Source: Chloroflexota bacterium (lineage in GTDB: Bacteria; Chloroflexota; UBA6077; SHYK01). Taken from it: DNA of 64,000 nt. Location: contig DASRDP010000058.1 in NCBI GenBank assembly GCA_035652535.1, positions 86,065 through 150,064 of the forward strand, read 5' to 3'. Both the position numbers and the translations under genes were made by a program. The notes beneath the pieces were generated by a model that had not been told where the DNA came from, made no database searches, and saw only the letters and a program-made list of their open reading frames with translations. This document shows, one piece after another, positions 28,348 to 37,582 of this stretch. Position 1 is the first letter of the stretch; the number at the start of each line of letters is the position of its first letter.

Positions 28348-30231
28348 GTGCGAGCGCTGTGGTTCGAGGCGTCGGAGCGATTTGGGGTCGGCGCGCCAGA
28401 CCTGTGGCCGCTCATCTCGGACACGGCGCGTCTTAATCGGGCCATCGGTCTGCGCGCGGTCACGTTCGCCGCTACGCCCCGCCCGGACGGGGGGAGCACG
28501 GTCGTCGGCGAGTACCGGCAGCTCGGTCGCGTGATCGCCCGATGGACCGAGCACGCGTTCAATTTCGTCCGCCCGCGTCGGTACAGCGTTCTCCGCGAGT
28601 ACAGCGTCGGGCCGCTTTTGCGGCTCGACGGCGGCGTTGAGTTGACGCCCGATGGGGACGGAACGATCGTTCGCGTGTTCGCGGAGATCGTCCCGCGCAG
28701 CGTCCTCGGCGTGTTCCTCGCGAACCGAGTCGTGGGCCCAGCCGCGACCACACGCGTCATCGACCAGTGCCGCGTGTTCGCCGCCTACGTGGAGGGCCAG
28801 CGCGACAACCCGTTTCCGCAGCTGACGCCCCAGAGTCGCGCAGACGAGCGACATCTCGACGAGCTGATCGCGCGCCTCAATGCCGGCGGGTCCGCCCCGG
28901 CCGTCACCCGACGGCTGCGGGACCATATCCGCACGGCCTCGGACGAGCGAGTCGTGGGCATGCGCCCCTTCGAGCTTGCCGACGACTGGGGTACGGACCG
29001 CCACACGACCCTCGTCACGTTTCTCCAAGCCACTACCGTCGGGCTCGTCAAGCTTGGGTGGGACGCTCTCTGCCCCAACTGCCGAATTCCCAAGGCCGAA
29101 TTCGCACGCCTGGCGGACCTGACGGCGCAGGCCCATTGCGACACCTGCAACCTCGCATTCGACGCCAGCTTCGACCAGCTCGTCGAGGTCCGTTTCACCG
29201 TGTCTCCTTCCGTGCGCGACGCCCGCGTGCATCTGTACTGCGTCGGGGGTCCACAGATCACCCCGCACGTCGTGGCGCAGGCCGAGCTGGCGCCGGGCGA
29301 TGTCGCGCGCTGGCCGCTGCCGCCGGACGCGACCACCCTGCGCCTGCGTTCGCCACAATCGGCGGTCGCCGCGCTCGTCGACGTGGCGTCTTCGTCCGTG
29401 GGCAGCGACGGGGGAGTGCGCCCGTTCGCGGCGCCGGCCGACGCGACAGTGGACGCGCGACTGGCCATTCGCGGCGAGGCCATCATCCCCAATCGGCTGC
29501 AGCTTGCCCAGGAGGGGGCCACGCTGGTCGTCGAGAACCAACTGGACGCGCCGGCCGTCGCGGTGCTGGAGGACCGCCTCTGGCCGGACACGGCCGCCAC
29601 GGCGGCGCTCGTGAGCACCCTTCAGGAGTTTCGCGACCTCTTTTCGGCCGACGTCCTCGCGCCGGGCCTGCAGGTCGGGATCGAGCGACTCACGATCCTG
29701 TTCACGGATGTGGCGGGCTCCACCCGCCTATACGAGGCGATCGGCCAGGCGCGGGCGTTTCGTGTCGTCCAGCGCCATTTCCAGCTCATCGGCGACGCGG
29801 TTCGCGAGAATCGGGGCGCGGTGGTGAAGACGATCGGGGACGCCGTCATGGCCGTCTTTCCCACGGTCCCGCAGGCCCTGCGCGCGGCGTTTCAGATGCA
29901 GCGCGCGATGGCGCAGATCGAGACGTTCGGGGCGGTGGAGCCCGAGCGCTTCCTCCGCGTCGGCATCCACGCTGGACCGTGTCTCGCGGTCACCCTCAAC
30001 GACCGGCTGGACTACTTCGGAACGGCGGTCAACGTGGCTGCACGGGTGGAGCACGAGGCGGATGGCGGCGAGATCGTCCTGACGAACGAGGCGTTCGCGG
30101 AGCCGGGGGTCGCGGAGGTGGCCCAGGCCGAGTGCCTCGCTCCGGAGACCTGTGAGGTCCAGCTCAGAGGGCTGTCCGCGTCGACGGGCCTGGTCCGCAT
30201 AGCGCCCGTGCGCGACACGATGGCGCCCTGA
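28348..30231 (+). CDS. Class III adenylate/guanylate cyclase with SRPBCC-like and zinc-ribbon sensor region
   Basis: 627 residues, GTG start. Residues 1-150 look like an SRPBCC/START-type ligand pocket (RALWFEASERFGVGAPDLWPLISD). Residues about 180-430 match the DUF5939-type region seen before cyclases and contain a zinc ribbon, LCPNCRIP and HCDTCNLAF. The C-terminal cyclase (about 445-610) has the first metal Asp in ILFTDVAGSTR, the second in KTIGDAVMAVF, and the transition-state Asn and Arg in VNVAARVEH. It should make cAMP (or cGMP) in response to a small hydrophobic ligand or redox/zinc state; the signal is unknown. It stands alone between ddl and the convergent hemL. Confidence 0.85.
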   Translation: MRALWFEASERFGVGAPDLWPLISDTARLNRAIGLRAVTFAATPRPDGGSTVVGEYRQLGRVIARWTEHAFNFVRPRRYSVLREYSVGPLLRLDGGVELTPDGDGTIVRVFAEIVPRSVLGVFLANRVVGPAATTRVIDQCRVFAAYVEGQRDNPFPQLTPQSRADERHLDELIARLNAGGSAPAVTRRLRDHIRTASDERVVGMRPFELADDWGTDRHTTLVTFLQATTVGLVKLGWDALCPNCRIPKAEFARLADLTAQAHCDTCNLAFDASFDQLVEVRFTVSPSVRDARVHLYCVGGPQITPHVVAQAELAPGDVARWPLPPDATTLRLRSPQSAVAALVDVASSSVGSDGGVRPFAAPADATVDARLAIRGEAIIPNRLQLAQEGATLVVENQLDAPAVAVLEDRLWPDTAATAALVSTLQEFRDLFSADVLAPGLQVGIERLTILFTDVAGSTRLYEAIGQARAFRVVQRHFQLIGDAVRENRGAVVKTIGDAVMAVFPTVPQALRAAFQMQRAMAQIETFGAVEPERFLRVGIHAGPCLAVTLNDRLDYFGTAVNVAARVEHEADGGEIVLTNEAFAEPGVAEVAQAECLAPETCEVQLRGLSASTGLVRIAPVRDTMAP

Positions 30232-30247
30232 GGGGCGTCTCTCCGGC

Positions 30248-31585
30248 TCAACCGGCGGCTGGGCCGCTCCCGGCCTTCGTCTCCGAGATCGCCGTGCGAA
30301 GCGCATCGTCGATGGCGGAAATCGACTGATCGAGGTCGCGCTCGGTGTGAGCCAGGGATACGAACCAGGCCTCGAACTGCGAGGGAGGCGCGTACACCCC
30401 GCGATCGAGGAGACCGTGGAGGAATCGCCCGTACAGGCGCGTATCGCACCGGCGGGCAGCAGACTCGTCGCGGACGGGCTGATCTGTAAAGAAGGGCGTG
30501 AGCATGGACCCCACGCGCTGGACGGTGACCGTCGCGCCCGCGCGGGCCGCCGCCTGGACGATCCCGTCTTCGAGGCGCTTGCCCAGGCTCTCGAGACGGT
30601 CGTAACAGCCCGGCGTGTGGAGCTGACGGAGCGTCGCGGCGCCGGCAGCCATGGCGACCGGATTCCCGGAGAGGGTGCCCGCCTGGTAGACCGGCCCCTC
30701 GGGGGCGATGAGGCGCATGATCTCAGCCCGCCCGCCGTACGCCGCAGCGGGGAGCCCGCCACCGATGATCTTGCCCACGCATGTCAGGTCGGGGCTCACG
30801 CCGAATCGCGCTTGCGCGCCGCCGAGGGCCACGCGAAAGCCGGTGATGACCTCATCGAAGATGAGGAGCGCGCCCTCCCGCCGGGTCAATTCACGGAGTC
30901 CGTCGAGGAACCCATCAGCGGGCGGGATGACCCCCATGTTCCCGGCGACCGGCTCCACGATCACGGCGGCGATGGCGCCGGGGTGGACGGAGAGGGCGTG
31001 CTCCACGGCTTCGAGGTCGTTGAAGGGCACGCTGATCGTGTCGGCCACCCACGCGTCGGGCACGCCCGCGCTGCTCGGAAGCGCGTTCGTCAGCAGCCCT
31101 GAGCCCGCCGCCACGAGGAGCGCGTCGCTGTGCCCGTGGTATCCCCCGTCGAATTTCAGGATCTTCGTCCGGCCGGTGTAGGCTCGAGCGAGCCGCAGCG
31201 CGCTCATGGCCGCTTCGGTTCCGGTCGAGACGAACCGCAGCCGCTCGAGGGAGGGCATGGCGGAGCGGATCAGCTCGCCCAGCACCACCTCACGCTCCGT
31301 AGGCGCGCCGAAGGTCAAGCCAGCGCGGGAAGCGTCGGCGACGGCCGCCTCGACCGCTGGATGCGCATGGCCGAGGATGAGCGGGCCCCACGAGCCCAGA
31401 TAGTCAATGTAGCTCCGCCCGTCGGCGTCCGTCACGAAGGCGCCCTCGCCTCCGACCATGAAGGGTGGGACGCCGCCCACCGCGCGAAATGCGCGCACAG
31501 GGCTGTTGACCCCGCCGGGAAAAATCTCCAACGCTCGGTCGAACAGCTCGGCCGATCGCCGTCCGGACGAATCAGCCATGGGCAC
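30248..31585 (-). CDS. hemL: Glutamate-1-semialdehyde 2,1-aminomutase
   Basis: 445 residues from GTG 31585 (443 from the ATG at 31579). The PLP enzyme converts glutamate-1-semialdehyde to 5-aminolevulinate. Family motifs: FPGGVNSPVRAF, IDYLGSWGPLILGHAHP, GGYHGHSDALLV, the PLP-binding LIFDEVITGFR and the Schiff-base lysine in TCVGKIIGGGLPAAAYGGR. It is the last gene of the haem operon, 15 bp after hemB, and is convergent with the cyclase gene. With hemA it gives the C5 route to ALA. Confidence 0.96.
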   Translation of the reverse strand: MPMADSSGRRSAELFDRALEIFPGGVNSPVRAFRAVGGVPPFMVGGEGAFVTDADGRSYIDYLGSWGPLILGHAHPAVEAAVADASRAGLTFGAPTEREVVLGELIRSAMPSLERLRFVSTGTEAAMSALRLARAYTGRTKILKFDGGYHGHSDALLVAAGSGLLTNALPSSAGVPDAWVADTISVPFNDLEAVEHALSVHPGAIAAVIVEPVAGNMGVIPPADGFLDGLRELTRREGALLIFDEVITGFRVALGGAQARFGVSPDLTCVGKIIGGGLPAAAYGGRAEIMRLIAPEGPVYQAGTLSGNPVAMAAGAATLRQLHTPGCYDRLESLGKRLEDGIVQAAARAGATVTVQRVGSMLTPFFTDQPVRDESAARRCDTRLYGRFLHGLLDRGVYAPPSQFEAWFVSLAHTERDLDQSISAIDDALRTAISETKAGSGPAAG

Positions 31586-31600
31586 GCGTCAGGTAGGCCA

Positions 31601-32629
31601 TCACCGCCAGGCCAGCGCACGAGCGGCCGCGCGTGCGTGGTAGGTCAGAATGAAGTCGGCACCCGCGCGCTTGATGGAATGCAGGACCTCGAACATCACT
31701 GCTTGGCCGTCGATCCAGCCTCGCTCGGCGGCGGCCATCAGCATGGCGTACTCGCCACTCACGTTGTACGCGCCAACCGGCACCGGCGACATCGCCTTGA
31801 CCCGCCACAAGACGTCGAGGAAGGCGAGGGCCGGCTTCACCATCACCATATCCGCTCCCTCGTCGAGGTCGAGCTGCACCTCGTGGAGCGCTTCCCGACC
31901 ATTCGCCGGGTCCATCTGGTAACCGCGGCGGTCGCCGAACTGCGGCGCCGACTCGGCAGCCTCCCGAAAGGGACCGTAGAACGACGACGCGTACTTCGCC
32001 GCATACGACAGGATCGGCACGTCGGCGCGGCCGGCGCTGTCGAGCCCCGCGCGAATGGCCGCCACCCGCCCGTCCATCATGTCGGACGGCGCGACCACGT
32101 CCGCCCCTGCCTCCGCGTGGGACACCGCCGTGCGCGCCAGCAGGTCGAGGGTGGGGTCGTTCAACACCTCTCCGTGGTCGACCACGCCGCAGTGCCCGTG
32201 GCTGGTGTACTCGCAGAGGCAGACGTCGGTCATCACGACAAGATCGGGCGCCGCGTCTTTGATGGCTCGCACCGCGCGCTGAACGATCCCGTCGGGGGCA
32301 TATGCCTCGGTCCCGAGGTCGTCTTTCCTGTCCGGGATGCCGAAGAGGATGACGGCGGGGATCTGCGCGGACGCGATGTCCCGGCACTCTCGAACGGTTT
32401 CGCCGATGGAAAGCTGGTGGACGCCCGGCATCGAGGGGACCGGAATGCGGCCGTCGATCCCATCGGCGACGAACAGCGGCTCCACGAAGTCATTCGGGGT
32501 CAAGACTGTCTCGCGCACAAGGCCGCGGAGGCCAACGCTGCGTCGGAGGCGACGCGGCCGACGCACCGGAGATCGATCCCGCGACAGATCGAGAGGACCC
32601 GCCTCAACGTTGGGCTGCAGTGTGCTCAT
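31601..32629 (-). CDS. hemB: Porphobilinogen synthase (ALA dehydratase)
   Basis: 342 residues. It condenses two ALA molecules to porphobilinogen. The three-cysteine zinc site is present ([14 protein letters not shown]), as are the two active-site lysines in [15 protein letters not shown] and DMVMVKPA. It is therefore of the zinc-dependent type. An arginine-rich N-terminal arm (RRPRRLRRS) precedes the barrel. It lies 30 bp after hemD and 15 bp before hemL. Confidence 0.96.
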   Translation of the reverse strand: MSTLQPNVEAGPLDLSRDRSPVRRPRRLRRSVGLRGLVRETVLTPNDFVEPLFVADGIDGRIPVPSMPGVHQLSIGETVRECRDIASAQIPAVILFGIPDRKDDLGTEAYAPDGIVQRAVRAIKDAAPDLVVMTDVCLCEYTSHGHCGVVDHGEVLNDPTLDLLARTAVSHAEAGADVVAPSDMMDGRVAAIRAGLDSAGRADVPILSYAAKYASSFYGPFREAAESAPQFGDRRGYQMDPANGREALHEVQLDLDEGADMVMVKPALAFLDVLWRVKAMSPVPVGAYNVSGEYAMLMAAAERGWIDGQAVMFEVLHSIKRAGADFILTYHARAAARALAWR

Positions 32630-32659
32630 GGCGTTTGTCCTTTCTGGGATTCGCGCCGC

Positions 32660-33460
32660 CTACCGGGCCGCAAAGTAGGCTCTGAGGGCCGTGACGAGCC
32701 CTTCGGCGGTGTAGGTGTGGGCGACCACGGCCGGGTGGAGCCCAAGGGAGCGTGCCGTGTCGGCCGTGACCGGACCAATACACGCGACCACCACGCCATT
32801 CAGCGCGTCCGTTTCGCCGCCGAGCATCTCCAGCAGCCCCCGAACCGTGGACGAACTGGTGAACGTGACGGCGTCGATCTCGCCGGCCCGGAGCTGCGCC
32901 AGGAGCCCGGGCGGCGGCGCGCTGGTGACCGTGCGATACGTGGCGACCTGATCGACGACGGCGCCCCGATCGCGAAGCCCCACGGCCAGGGTCTCGCGGG
33001 CGATATCCGTTCGGGGAAGGAGGACCCGCATTCCATCGAGGGGCCCAGCGTCGGCAAGGCAGGCGATGAGCGCCTCAGCCACGTACTCATCCGGCACAAG
33101 GTCCGGTCGAACCCCGATTGTCGTGAGGGCGCGAGCCGTCTCCGGCCCGATGGCTGCGATCCGGGCGCCGGCGAACCAGTCCGCCCCCCGATGGGCCTCA
33201 TTCAGGCGCCCCCAGAAGGCCCGCACGCCGTTGGCGCTGGTGAAGATGACCCAATCGTACCCGCCGTCTCGGATGGCCCGATCGACGTCCTCCCATGAGG
33301 CCGGCGGCTCGATGCGAATGGCCGGCGCCGTCACCGCCTGGGCGCCCTCATCCTCCAGCGCCTCGACGAGCCGCCGGGCCTGGCCGGCGGGGCGGGTGAT
33401 CAGGACCCTCCGGCCCCGCAGCCCCCCCTTCGGGACCGCGGCCGGACGCTCGATGCTCAT
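32660..33460 (-). CDS. hemD: Uroporphyrinogen-III synthase
   Basis: 266 residues. HemD closes and isomerises hydroxymethylbilane. The weakly conserved family is recognisable by RVLITRPAGQARRLVEALEDEG at the start, YDWVIFTSANGVRAFW, ALTFTSSS-like text (AVTFTSSSTVRGL) and VACIGPVTADTARSLG. Start ATG 33460 overlaps the hemC stop by 4 bp (ATGA); the frame open to 33688 covers hemC and is spurious. Position in the haem operon supports the call. Confidence 0.92.
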   Translation of the reverse strand: MSIERPAAVPKGGLRGRRVLITRPAGQARRLVEALEDEGAQAVTAPAIRIEPPASWEDVDRAIRDGGYDWVIFTSANGVRAFWGRLNEAHRGADWFAGARIAAIGPETARALTTIGVRPDLVPDEYVAEALIACLADAGPLDGMRVLLPRTDIARETLAVGLRDRGAVVDQVATYRTVTSAPPPGLLAQLRAGEIDAVTFTSSSTVRGLLEMLGGETDALNGVVVACIGPVTADTARSLGLHPAVVAHTYTAEGLVTALRAYFAAR

Positions 33461-34383
33461 GACGCGCGCGCCGCGGCCGTTGCCAGCGCCACCCCGACGG
33501 CCCCGCCGATCTCGAGCGCGTCCTCCCGCGACCCAGTGATCGCCCGTCGGACGATGCCGCCGACCCCGTCGGGGGCGAGAAACGCAGAAACCGAGATCTC
33601 TCCGTCCTGGATCTTTGCGTACGCGCCGAACGGCGTCTGACAGCCGGCGTCGACTGCGACCGCCACGGATCGCTCGGCTTGAGCGCACACGCGCGTCTCC
33701 GGATCGTCGAGAGCGTGCGCGAGCTCGTAGACGGACGGGTCATCGCGCCGCGCCTGCACCGCGAGGATCCCCTGTCCCGGTGAAGGAATAAAGGTCGCGG
33801 GGTCGAGAATCTCGGTCGCGGCGTCACTTCGCTCGAGGCGCGCGAGGCCCGCGGCGGCGACCACGACCGCGTCGAGGTCGCCCCGGGCCACCCTACCCAG
33901 CCGCGTGTCCACATTCCCGCGAATAGGGCGAAGGTCCAGGCGAGGCCGGACGTCTCGGATGAGGGCCTGTCGTCGGGCGCTGCCGGTCCCGACGGTCGCG
34001 CCGTCGGGGAGAGACGCGAGCGAGGCGGATCTCGAAACGAGCGCATCCCGGGGATCTTCGCGAGGGAGAAAGGCGGCGATCGTCAGCGCATCCGGCGATG
34101 AGGACGGCAGGTCTTTGAAACTGTGCACCGCCAGGTCGATCCGCCCGTCGAGCAGCGCCGCTTCAATCCGCCGAACGAAGACACCCGGAGCGGCGAAATG
34201 GGAAAAGTCGACATCCGCGGCCTCGTCTCCCTCGGTCCGAATGACCTCGATGGTGCATTGCAACGTCGGGAACATCGCGCAGAGGGCATCCATCACGATG
34301 GCGGCCTGGCGGCGAGCGAGGAGGCTTCCGCGCGTCCCGATCCGAAGCTGGCGCCGATTGCCGCCAGCGCGCCGTGCTCTCAT
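33457..34383 (-). CDS. hemC: Hydroxymethylbilane synthase (porphobilinogen deaminase)
   Basis: 308 residues. It polymerises four porphobilinogens on a dipyrromethane cofactor. Visible motifs: RIGTRGSLLARRQA, VHSFKDLP, GTGSARRQA, IRGNVDTRL and the cofactor-binding cysteine in DAGCQTPFGAYA (usually GGCQVPIG). Start ATG 34383 overlaps the hemA stop by 4 bp; the in-frame start at 34437 would extend into hemA and is less likely. Confidence 0.96.
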   Translation of the reverse strand: MRARRAGGNRRQLRIGTRGSLLARRQAAIVMDALCAMFPTLQCTIEVIRTEGDEAADVDFSHFAAPGVFVRRIEAALLDGRIDLAVHSFKDLPSSSPDALTIAAFLPREDPRDALVSRSASLASLPDGATVGTGSARRQALIRDVRPRLDLRPIRGNVDTRLGRVARGDLDAVVVAAAGLARLERSDAATEILDPATFIPSPGQGILAVQARRDDPSVYELAHALDDPETRVCAQAERSVAVAVDAGCQTPFGAYAKIQDGEISVSAFLAPDGVGGIVRRAITGSREDALEIGGAVGVALATAAARAS

Positions 34384-35708
34384 GGCCCAGGCCGCGCGCC
34401 GGTCGCGTCGTCCAGCGCAAACAGCTCGCGCACCCACCGAACCAGACGCTCCGCGTCAGGGCCCTGCCCGCGCTCCTTGAGCGCCGCGACCGGACTGTGG
34501 AGAATGCGGCGAACGATCGCGGCGGTCATCACGTCGATCAGCTCGCGATCGTCCGGCGATAGCGATTGCAGCCTGGGAATCGTCCGGGCGACCTCGGACT
34601 GACGGATCGACTCAGCCTGCCGGTAGAGCGCACCAATGGTGGGGACGAGGGATTGCAGGCTCGCCCACTGGCGATAGTCGTTCAGGCCCGCGTCGACGAT
34701 CTCCTCGACGGCGGCGACCTCGCGCTGACGATTCAAGAGGTTCGCCGAGCAGATCGCCTCCAAATCATCGATGTTGGAGAGGATGACGCGTGGGATGGAC
34801 GCCACCGCCGGATCGATGTCGCGCGGAACTGCGATGTCGACAAAGAGCAGCGATCGGTCCCCGCGACGGTTCATGGCCGCCCGCACGTCCGGCACTCCGA
34901 TGACGTGCTCGCTGGCGCTCGTAGAGCTGATGACGATGTCCGCAGCGCAGAGCCCCTCCACGAGATCGTCGTAGGGGACGGCCCTCCCTCTGACAACGGC
35001 CGCCACCTCCTCGGCGCGCTGAAGAGAGCGATTCACGACGAGGATCTCGCGGACCCCGGCGTCCACGAGGCTGCGCGCGGTCGCCTGCGCCGCGTCACCG
35101 GCACCGACCACGAGGACGGCGCGGCTCCGCAGATCGCCCAGCGCGCGCTTCGCGAGATCGACGGCGACGGAGCTGGGGGAGATGGCGCCCGCCCCGATCC
35201 TCGTTTCGGAGCGCGACCGCTTCCCGATCTCCAGGGCGAGGGGAACGACTTTTCCAAGCACGGGCCCAATGGCGCCCGCGGTGGCCGCGCTTTCCAGCGC
35301 GTCGCGCACCTGCCCAAGTATCTGCGTTTCGCCCAGCACCATCGAATCGAGCCCGCTCGCCACGCGCAGAAGATGGCGGACGCAGCCCTCACCGGAGCGC
35401 ACGTACCGATGCGCTTCGATCTCCCCGCGCCCCACCCCGGTGTACTGCGCGAGGATTTCCGTCATCGCATCAGCCGCATCGCTGTCGTCGGACACCATGT
35501 AGACCTCGGTGCGGTTGCACGTGGACAGCACGAACGCTTCCCGCGCGACCGCGCGCAGGAGCTGGAGGGCGGACGGCAACGCGGCGTCCGTGATGGCCAG
35601 TCGCTCACGGAGGGAAAGCGGCGCGGTGCGATGGTTGACCCCGACGACGGACAGCGAGGCGTGCGTCGCCAGGGTTTCCCCCGCCGCGAGCTCGAAGGGA
35701 TGGCTCAT
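34380..35708 (-). CDS. hemA: Glutamyl-tRNA reductase
   Basis: 442 residues. It reduces glutamyl-tRNA(Glu) to glutamate-1-semialdehyde, the first committed step of tetrapyrrole synthesis. The N-terminal catalytic domain has the nucleophile in STCNRTEVY; GLDSMVLGETQILGQVRDA and the NADPH fold VLVVGAGDAAQATA follow, and the C-terminal helical dimerisation domain is present. Start ATG 35708 overlaps the upstream regulator by 4 bp. Haem feedback on HemA is known in other bacteria; nothing in this sequence shows it directly. Confidence 0.96.
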   Translation of the reverse strand: MSHPFELAAGETLATHASLSVVGVNHRTAPLSLRERLAITDAALPSALQLLRAVAREAFVLSTCNRTEVYMVSDDSDAADAMTEILAQYTGVGRGEIEAHRYVRSGEGCVRHLLRVASGLDSMVLGETQILGQVRDALESAATAGAIGPVLGKVVPLALEIGKRSRSETRIGAGAISPSSVAVDLAKRALGDLRSRAVLVVGAGDAAQATARSLVDAGVREILVVNRSLQRAEEVAAVVRGRAVPYDDLVEGLCAADIVISSTSASEHVIGVPDVRAAMNRRGDRSLLFVDIAVPRDIDPAVASIPRVILSNIDDLEAICSANLLNRQREVAAVEEIVDAGLNDYRQWASLQSLVPTIGALYRQAESIRQSEVARTIPRLQSLSPDDRELIDVMTAAIVRRILHSPVAALKERGQGPDAERLVRWVRELFALDDATGARPGP

Positions 35709-36412
35709 TGCGCGGCTCCCCCTGCGCTCGGCCTGGTTCCGGCAACGCCCGACAACACCTCGTCCATGAACCGCTCCGCGTCGCGGACGATCCTCGCGAG
35801 CTGGCCGCTGAGCTGGGGATGGGAGGAAACGCTCCGCGCGAGGACGTCGAGCAGGGGCCGACGAAAGAGCAAGTACGCCTCGATGGCCTGGTGGGTGTCC
35901 AGACCGGCTTCCCGCGCCACCTGGCCGTACTGGGCCGCGATTTTCCATCCGGCGCTGAGGGCACGCTGCCGCTGGCGCGGGCCGCGCGCCGAGAGGTACT
36001 CTCCTAGGCGCTCCAGCAGCTCGTCGCCGAGGCTGTGAAACCGGCTGCGCGTCGCCGGATCCAGAGCTTCGAGCCAGCCGGGGTGGACAGCGGATGCGTG
36101 GGCGAGGCCGCGATACCGTCCCCTGAGCTGCGCGATGATCGCGTGCGGCAACGACTCGACAGAGGGAGATTCTTCGGTGCGAACGAGAGATGCGATCTCG
36201 GCGGCGCTAAAGCGGCGGTGGCCGCCCGGGGTTCGATATACGTGGACCTTGCCCGTCGATGTCCAGTGTCGGAGGGTCGCCGGGTTGACCCCCAGCATCT
36301 GGCACGCGCGCCCGATTGCGATCCACTCCGGGGAAAGGACAGCGGGAGACGGCTCTGCCACCGGCACCTCGGCAAACCTATCAAAATCTTCAGGATTCTG
36401 CGGAATTTGCAC
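35705..36412 (-). CDS. MerR/excisionase-type HTH regulator at the head of the haem operon
   Basis: 235 residues, GTG start. Residues about 28-75 form a MerR-like winged HTH: IGRACQMLGVNPATLRHWTSTGKVHVYRTPGGHRRFSAAEI read as two pieces, with GGHRRFS as the wing. The remainder (about 95-220) is helical (LLERLGEYLSARG, AGLDTHQAIEAYLLFRRPLLDVL), with no obvious metal-binding cysteines. The helical part resembles the RsbRD-type N-terminal fold loosely. It is translationally coupled to hemA, so an autoregulated control of haem synthesis is a reasonable inference. The -10 of the likely promoter ends only 4 bp before the GTG, implying a leaderless mRNA. Confidence 0.75.
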   Translation of the reverse strand: MQIPQNPEDFDRFAEVPVAEPSPAVLSPEWIAIGRACQMLGVNPATLRHWTSTGKVHVYRTPGGHRRFSAAEIASLVRTEESPSVESLPHAIIAQLRGRYRGLAHASAVHPGWLEALDPATRSRFHSLGDELLERLGEYLSARGPRQRQRALSAGWKIAAQYGQVAREAGLDTHQAIEAYLLFRRPLLDVLARSVSSHPQLSGQLARIVRDAERFMDEVLSGVAGTRPSAGGAAQ

Positions 36413-36416
36413 CGAG

Positions 36417-36446
36417 ACCGTACCATCGCGCGCCAGACCGCGTCAA
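36417..36446 (-). promoter_or_regulatory. Candidate promoter of the haem operon
   Basis: On the minus strand TTGACG (36446-36441) and TACGGT (36422-36417) are 18 bp apart. Transcription would begin at or within a few bases of the GTG start at 36412, so the message would be leaderless. Confidence 0.45.
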
Positions 36447-36491
36447 CCGAAATCGCGGCGTGCGCCATCCCCGCGGAAGGGACCGTAGACG

Positions 36492-37580
36492 GTGCGGGTG
36501 CTCCTCGCGGGCGGGGGCTCGGGTGGGTCCGCCGCGCCGGTCATCGCGGTGGCCGAAGCCCTCAAGCGCACGTGCCCGGACGCCGAGTTCCTCTATCTGA
36601 TTACGTCCCGTGGCCCCGAGGGCGAGATGGTGCGAGCGGCGGGAATCCCCACGCGACGGGTCCACTCGGGGCGGCTCCGCCGCTACGCGACCTGGCGCAA
36701 TGCCACGGATCCCTTCCTGGTGCTCGCCGGGCTCGCTGAGGCGGCCACCCTCGCGCGCGATTTTCGGCCTGCTGTCGCCTTTGGTGCGGGAGGCTTCGCG
36801 ACGGTGCCGCCGCTCATCGCGGCCGCGATGGCTCGAACGCCCATCGCCATCCATCAGCAGGATGTGCAACCGGGCCTCGCGAACCGCATCCTGCGGCCCT
36901 TTGCCTCGGCGGCCACCATCGCCCTCCAGGACACGCGCCGGTGGTCACGGTGGCGGAACGCGCCCGTGGTGGGGAACCCCGTTCGGGACGCGATGCTCCA
37001 CGGTAGCGCAGAACGCGCGCGGGCGACGTTCGACCTGGAGCAACGGCGACCCGTCGTGCTGATCACCGGTGGCGGCACGGGCGCGCTCCGCCTGAATCAG
37101 CTAGCGGCGGGGGCCGCGCACGCCATCCTCGACCACGCGCAGGTCCTTCACCTCACCGGGGTGGGGAAAGGAATACCCGTCTCATCCAACCGGGGCTATC
37201 GCCAGATCGAATTTCTCACCACCGAGATGGCGGACGCGCTCGCGGTAGCGGACGTCATCGTCTCGCGCGCCGGGATGTCGGCGCTCAGCGAGATCGCCGC
37301 CCTCGAGAAGCCCGCCATCGTCCTGCCGATGCCCGGCTCCCACCAGGTGCTGAATGCTGATGCCCTCAGACGGCATGACGCGGCGGTCGTTCTGGATGAG
37401 CGAGCGTGCACGGGGGCTGAGCTCGCGGAGCAGGTCATTCGCCTGCTCGGCGACCGGGATCGGCGGGCCCGTCTCGGGCGTTCCTTGGCCCGCATGCTGC
37501 CGACGGACGCCGCGGACGCAATTGCGCGGGGACTTACCGCCATTGCCCGTGGGCGAGGCCAGGATCGGCGTCCCCATTGA
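36492..37580 (+). CDS. MurG-like lipid II synthase (UDP-GlcNAc transferase), divergent
   Basis: 362 residues of GT28 fold. MurG adds GlcNAc to lipid I on the inner membrane face. The G-loop is GGGSGGSAAP (residues 7-16) instead of GGTGGHxxP, so the conserved His is Ser13. IHQQDVQPGLANRILRPFA replaces the usual HEQNxxPGxxNR. Later motifs are kept: SRAGMSALSEIAALEKPAIVLPMP and SHQVLNADAL. It is divergent from the haem operon and not in a division cluster; therefore it may be a second MurG-like enzyme or the only one with altered residues. GTG start at 36492 has GGAAGGG upstream. Confidence 0.75.
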   Translation: MRVLLAGGGSGGSAAPVIAVAEALKRTCPDAEFLYLITSRGPEGEMVRAAGIPTRRVHSGRLRRYATWRNATDPFLVLAGLAEAATLARDFRPAVAFGAGGFATVPPLIAAAMARTPIAIHQQDVQPGLANRILRPFASAATIALQDTRRWSRWRNAPVVGNPVRDAMLHGSAERARATFDLEQRRPVVLITGGGTGALRLNQLAAGAAHAILDHAQVLHLTGVGKGIPVSSNRGYRQIEFLTTEMADALAVADVIVSRAGMSALSEIAALEKPAIVLPMPGSHQVLNADALRRHDAAVVLDERACTGAELAEQVIRLLGDRDRRARLGRSLARMLPTDAADAIARGLTAIARGRGQDRRPH

Positions 37581-37582
37581 CG

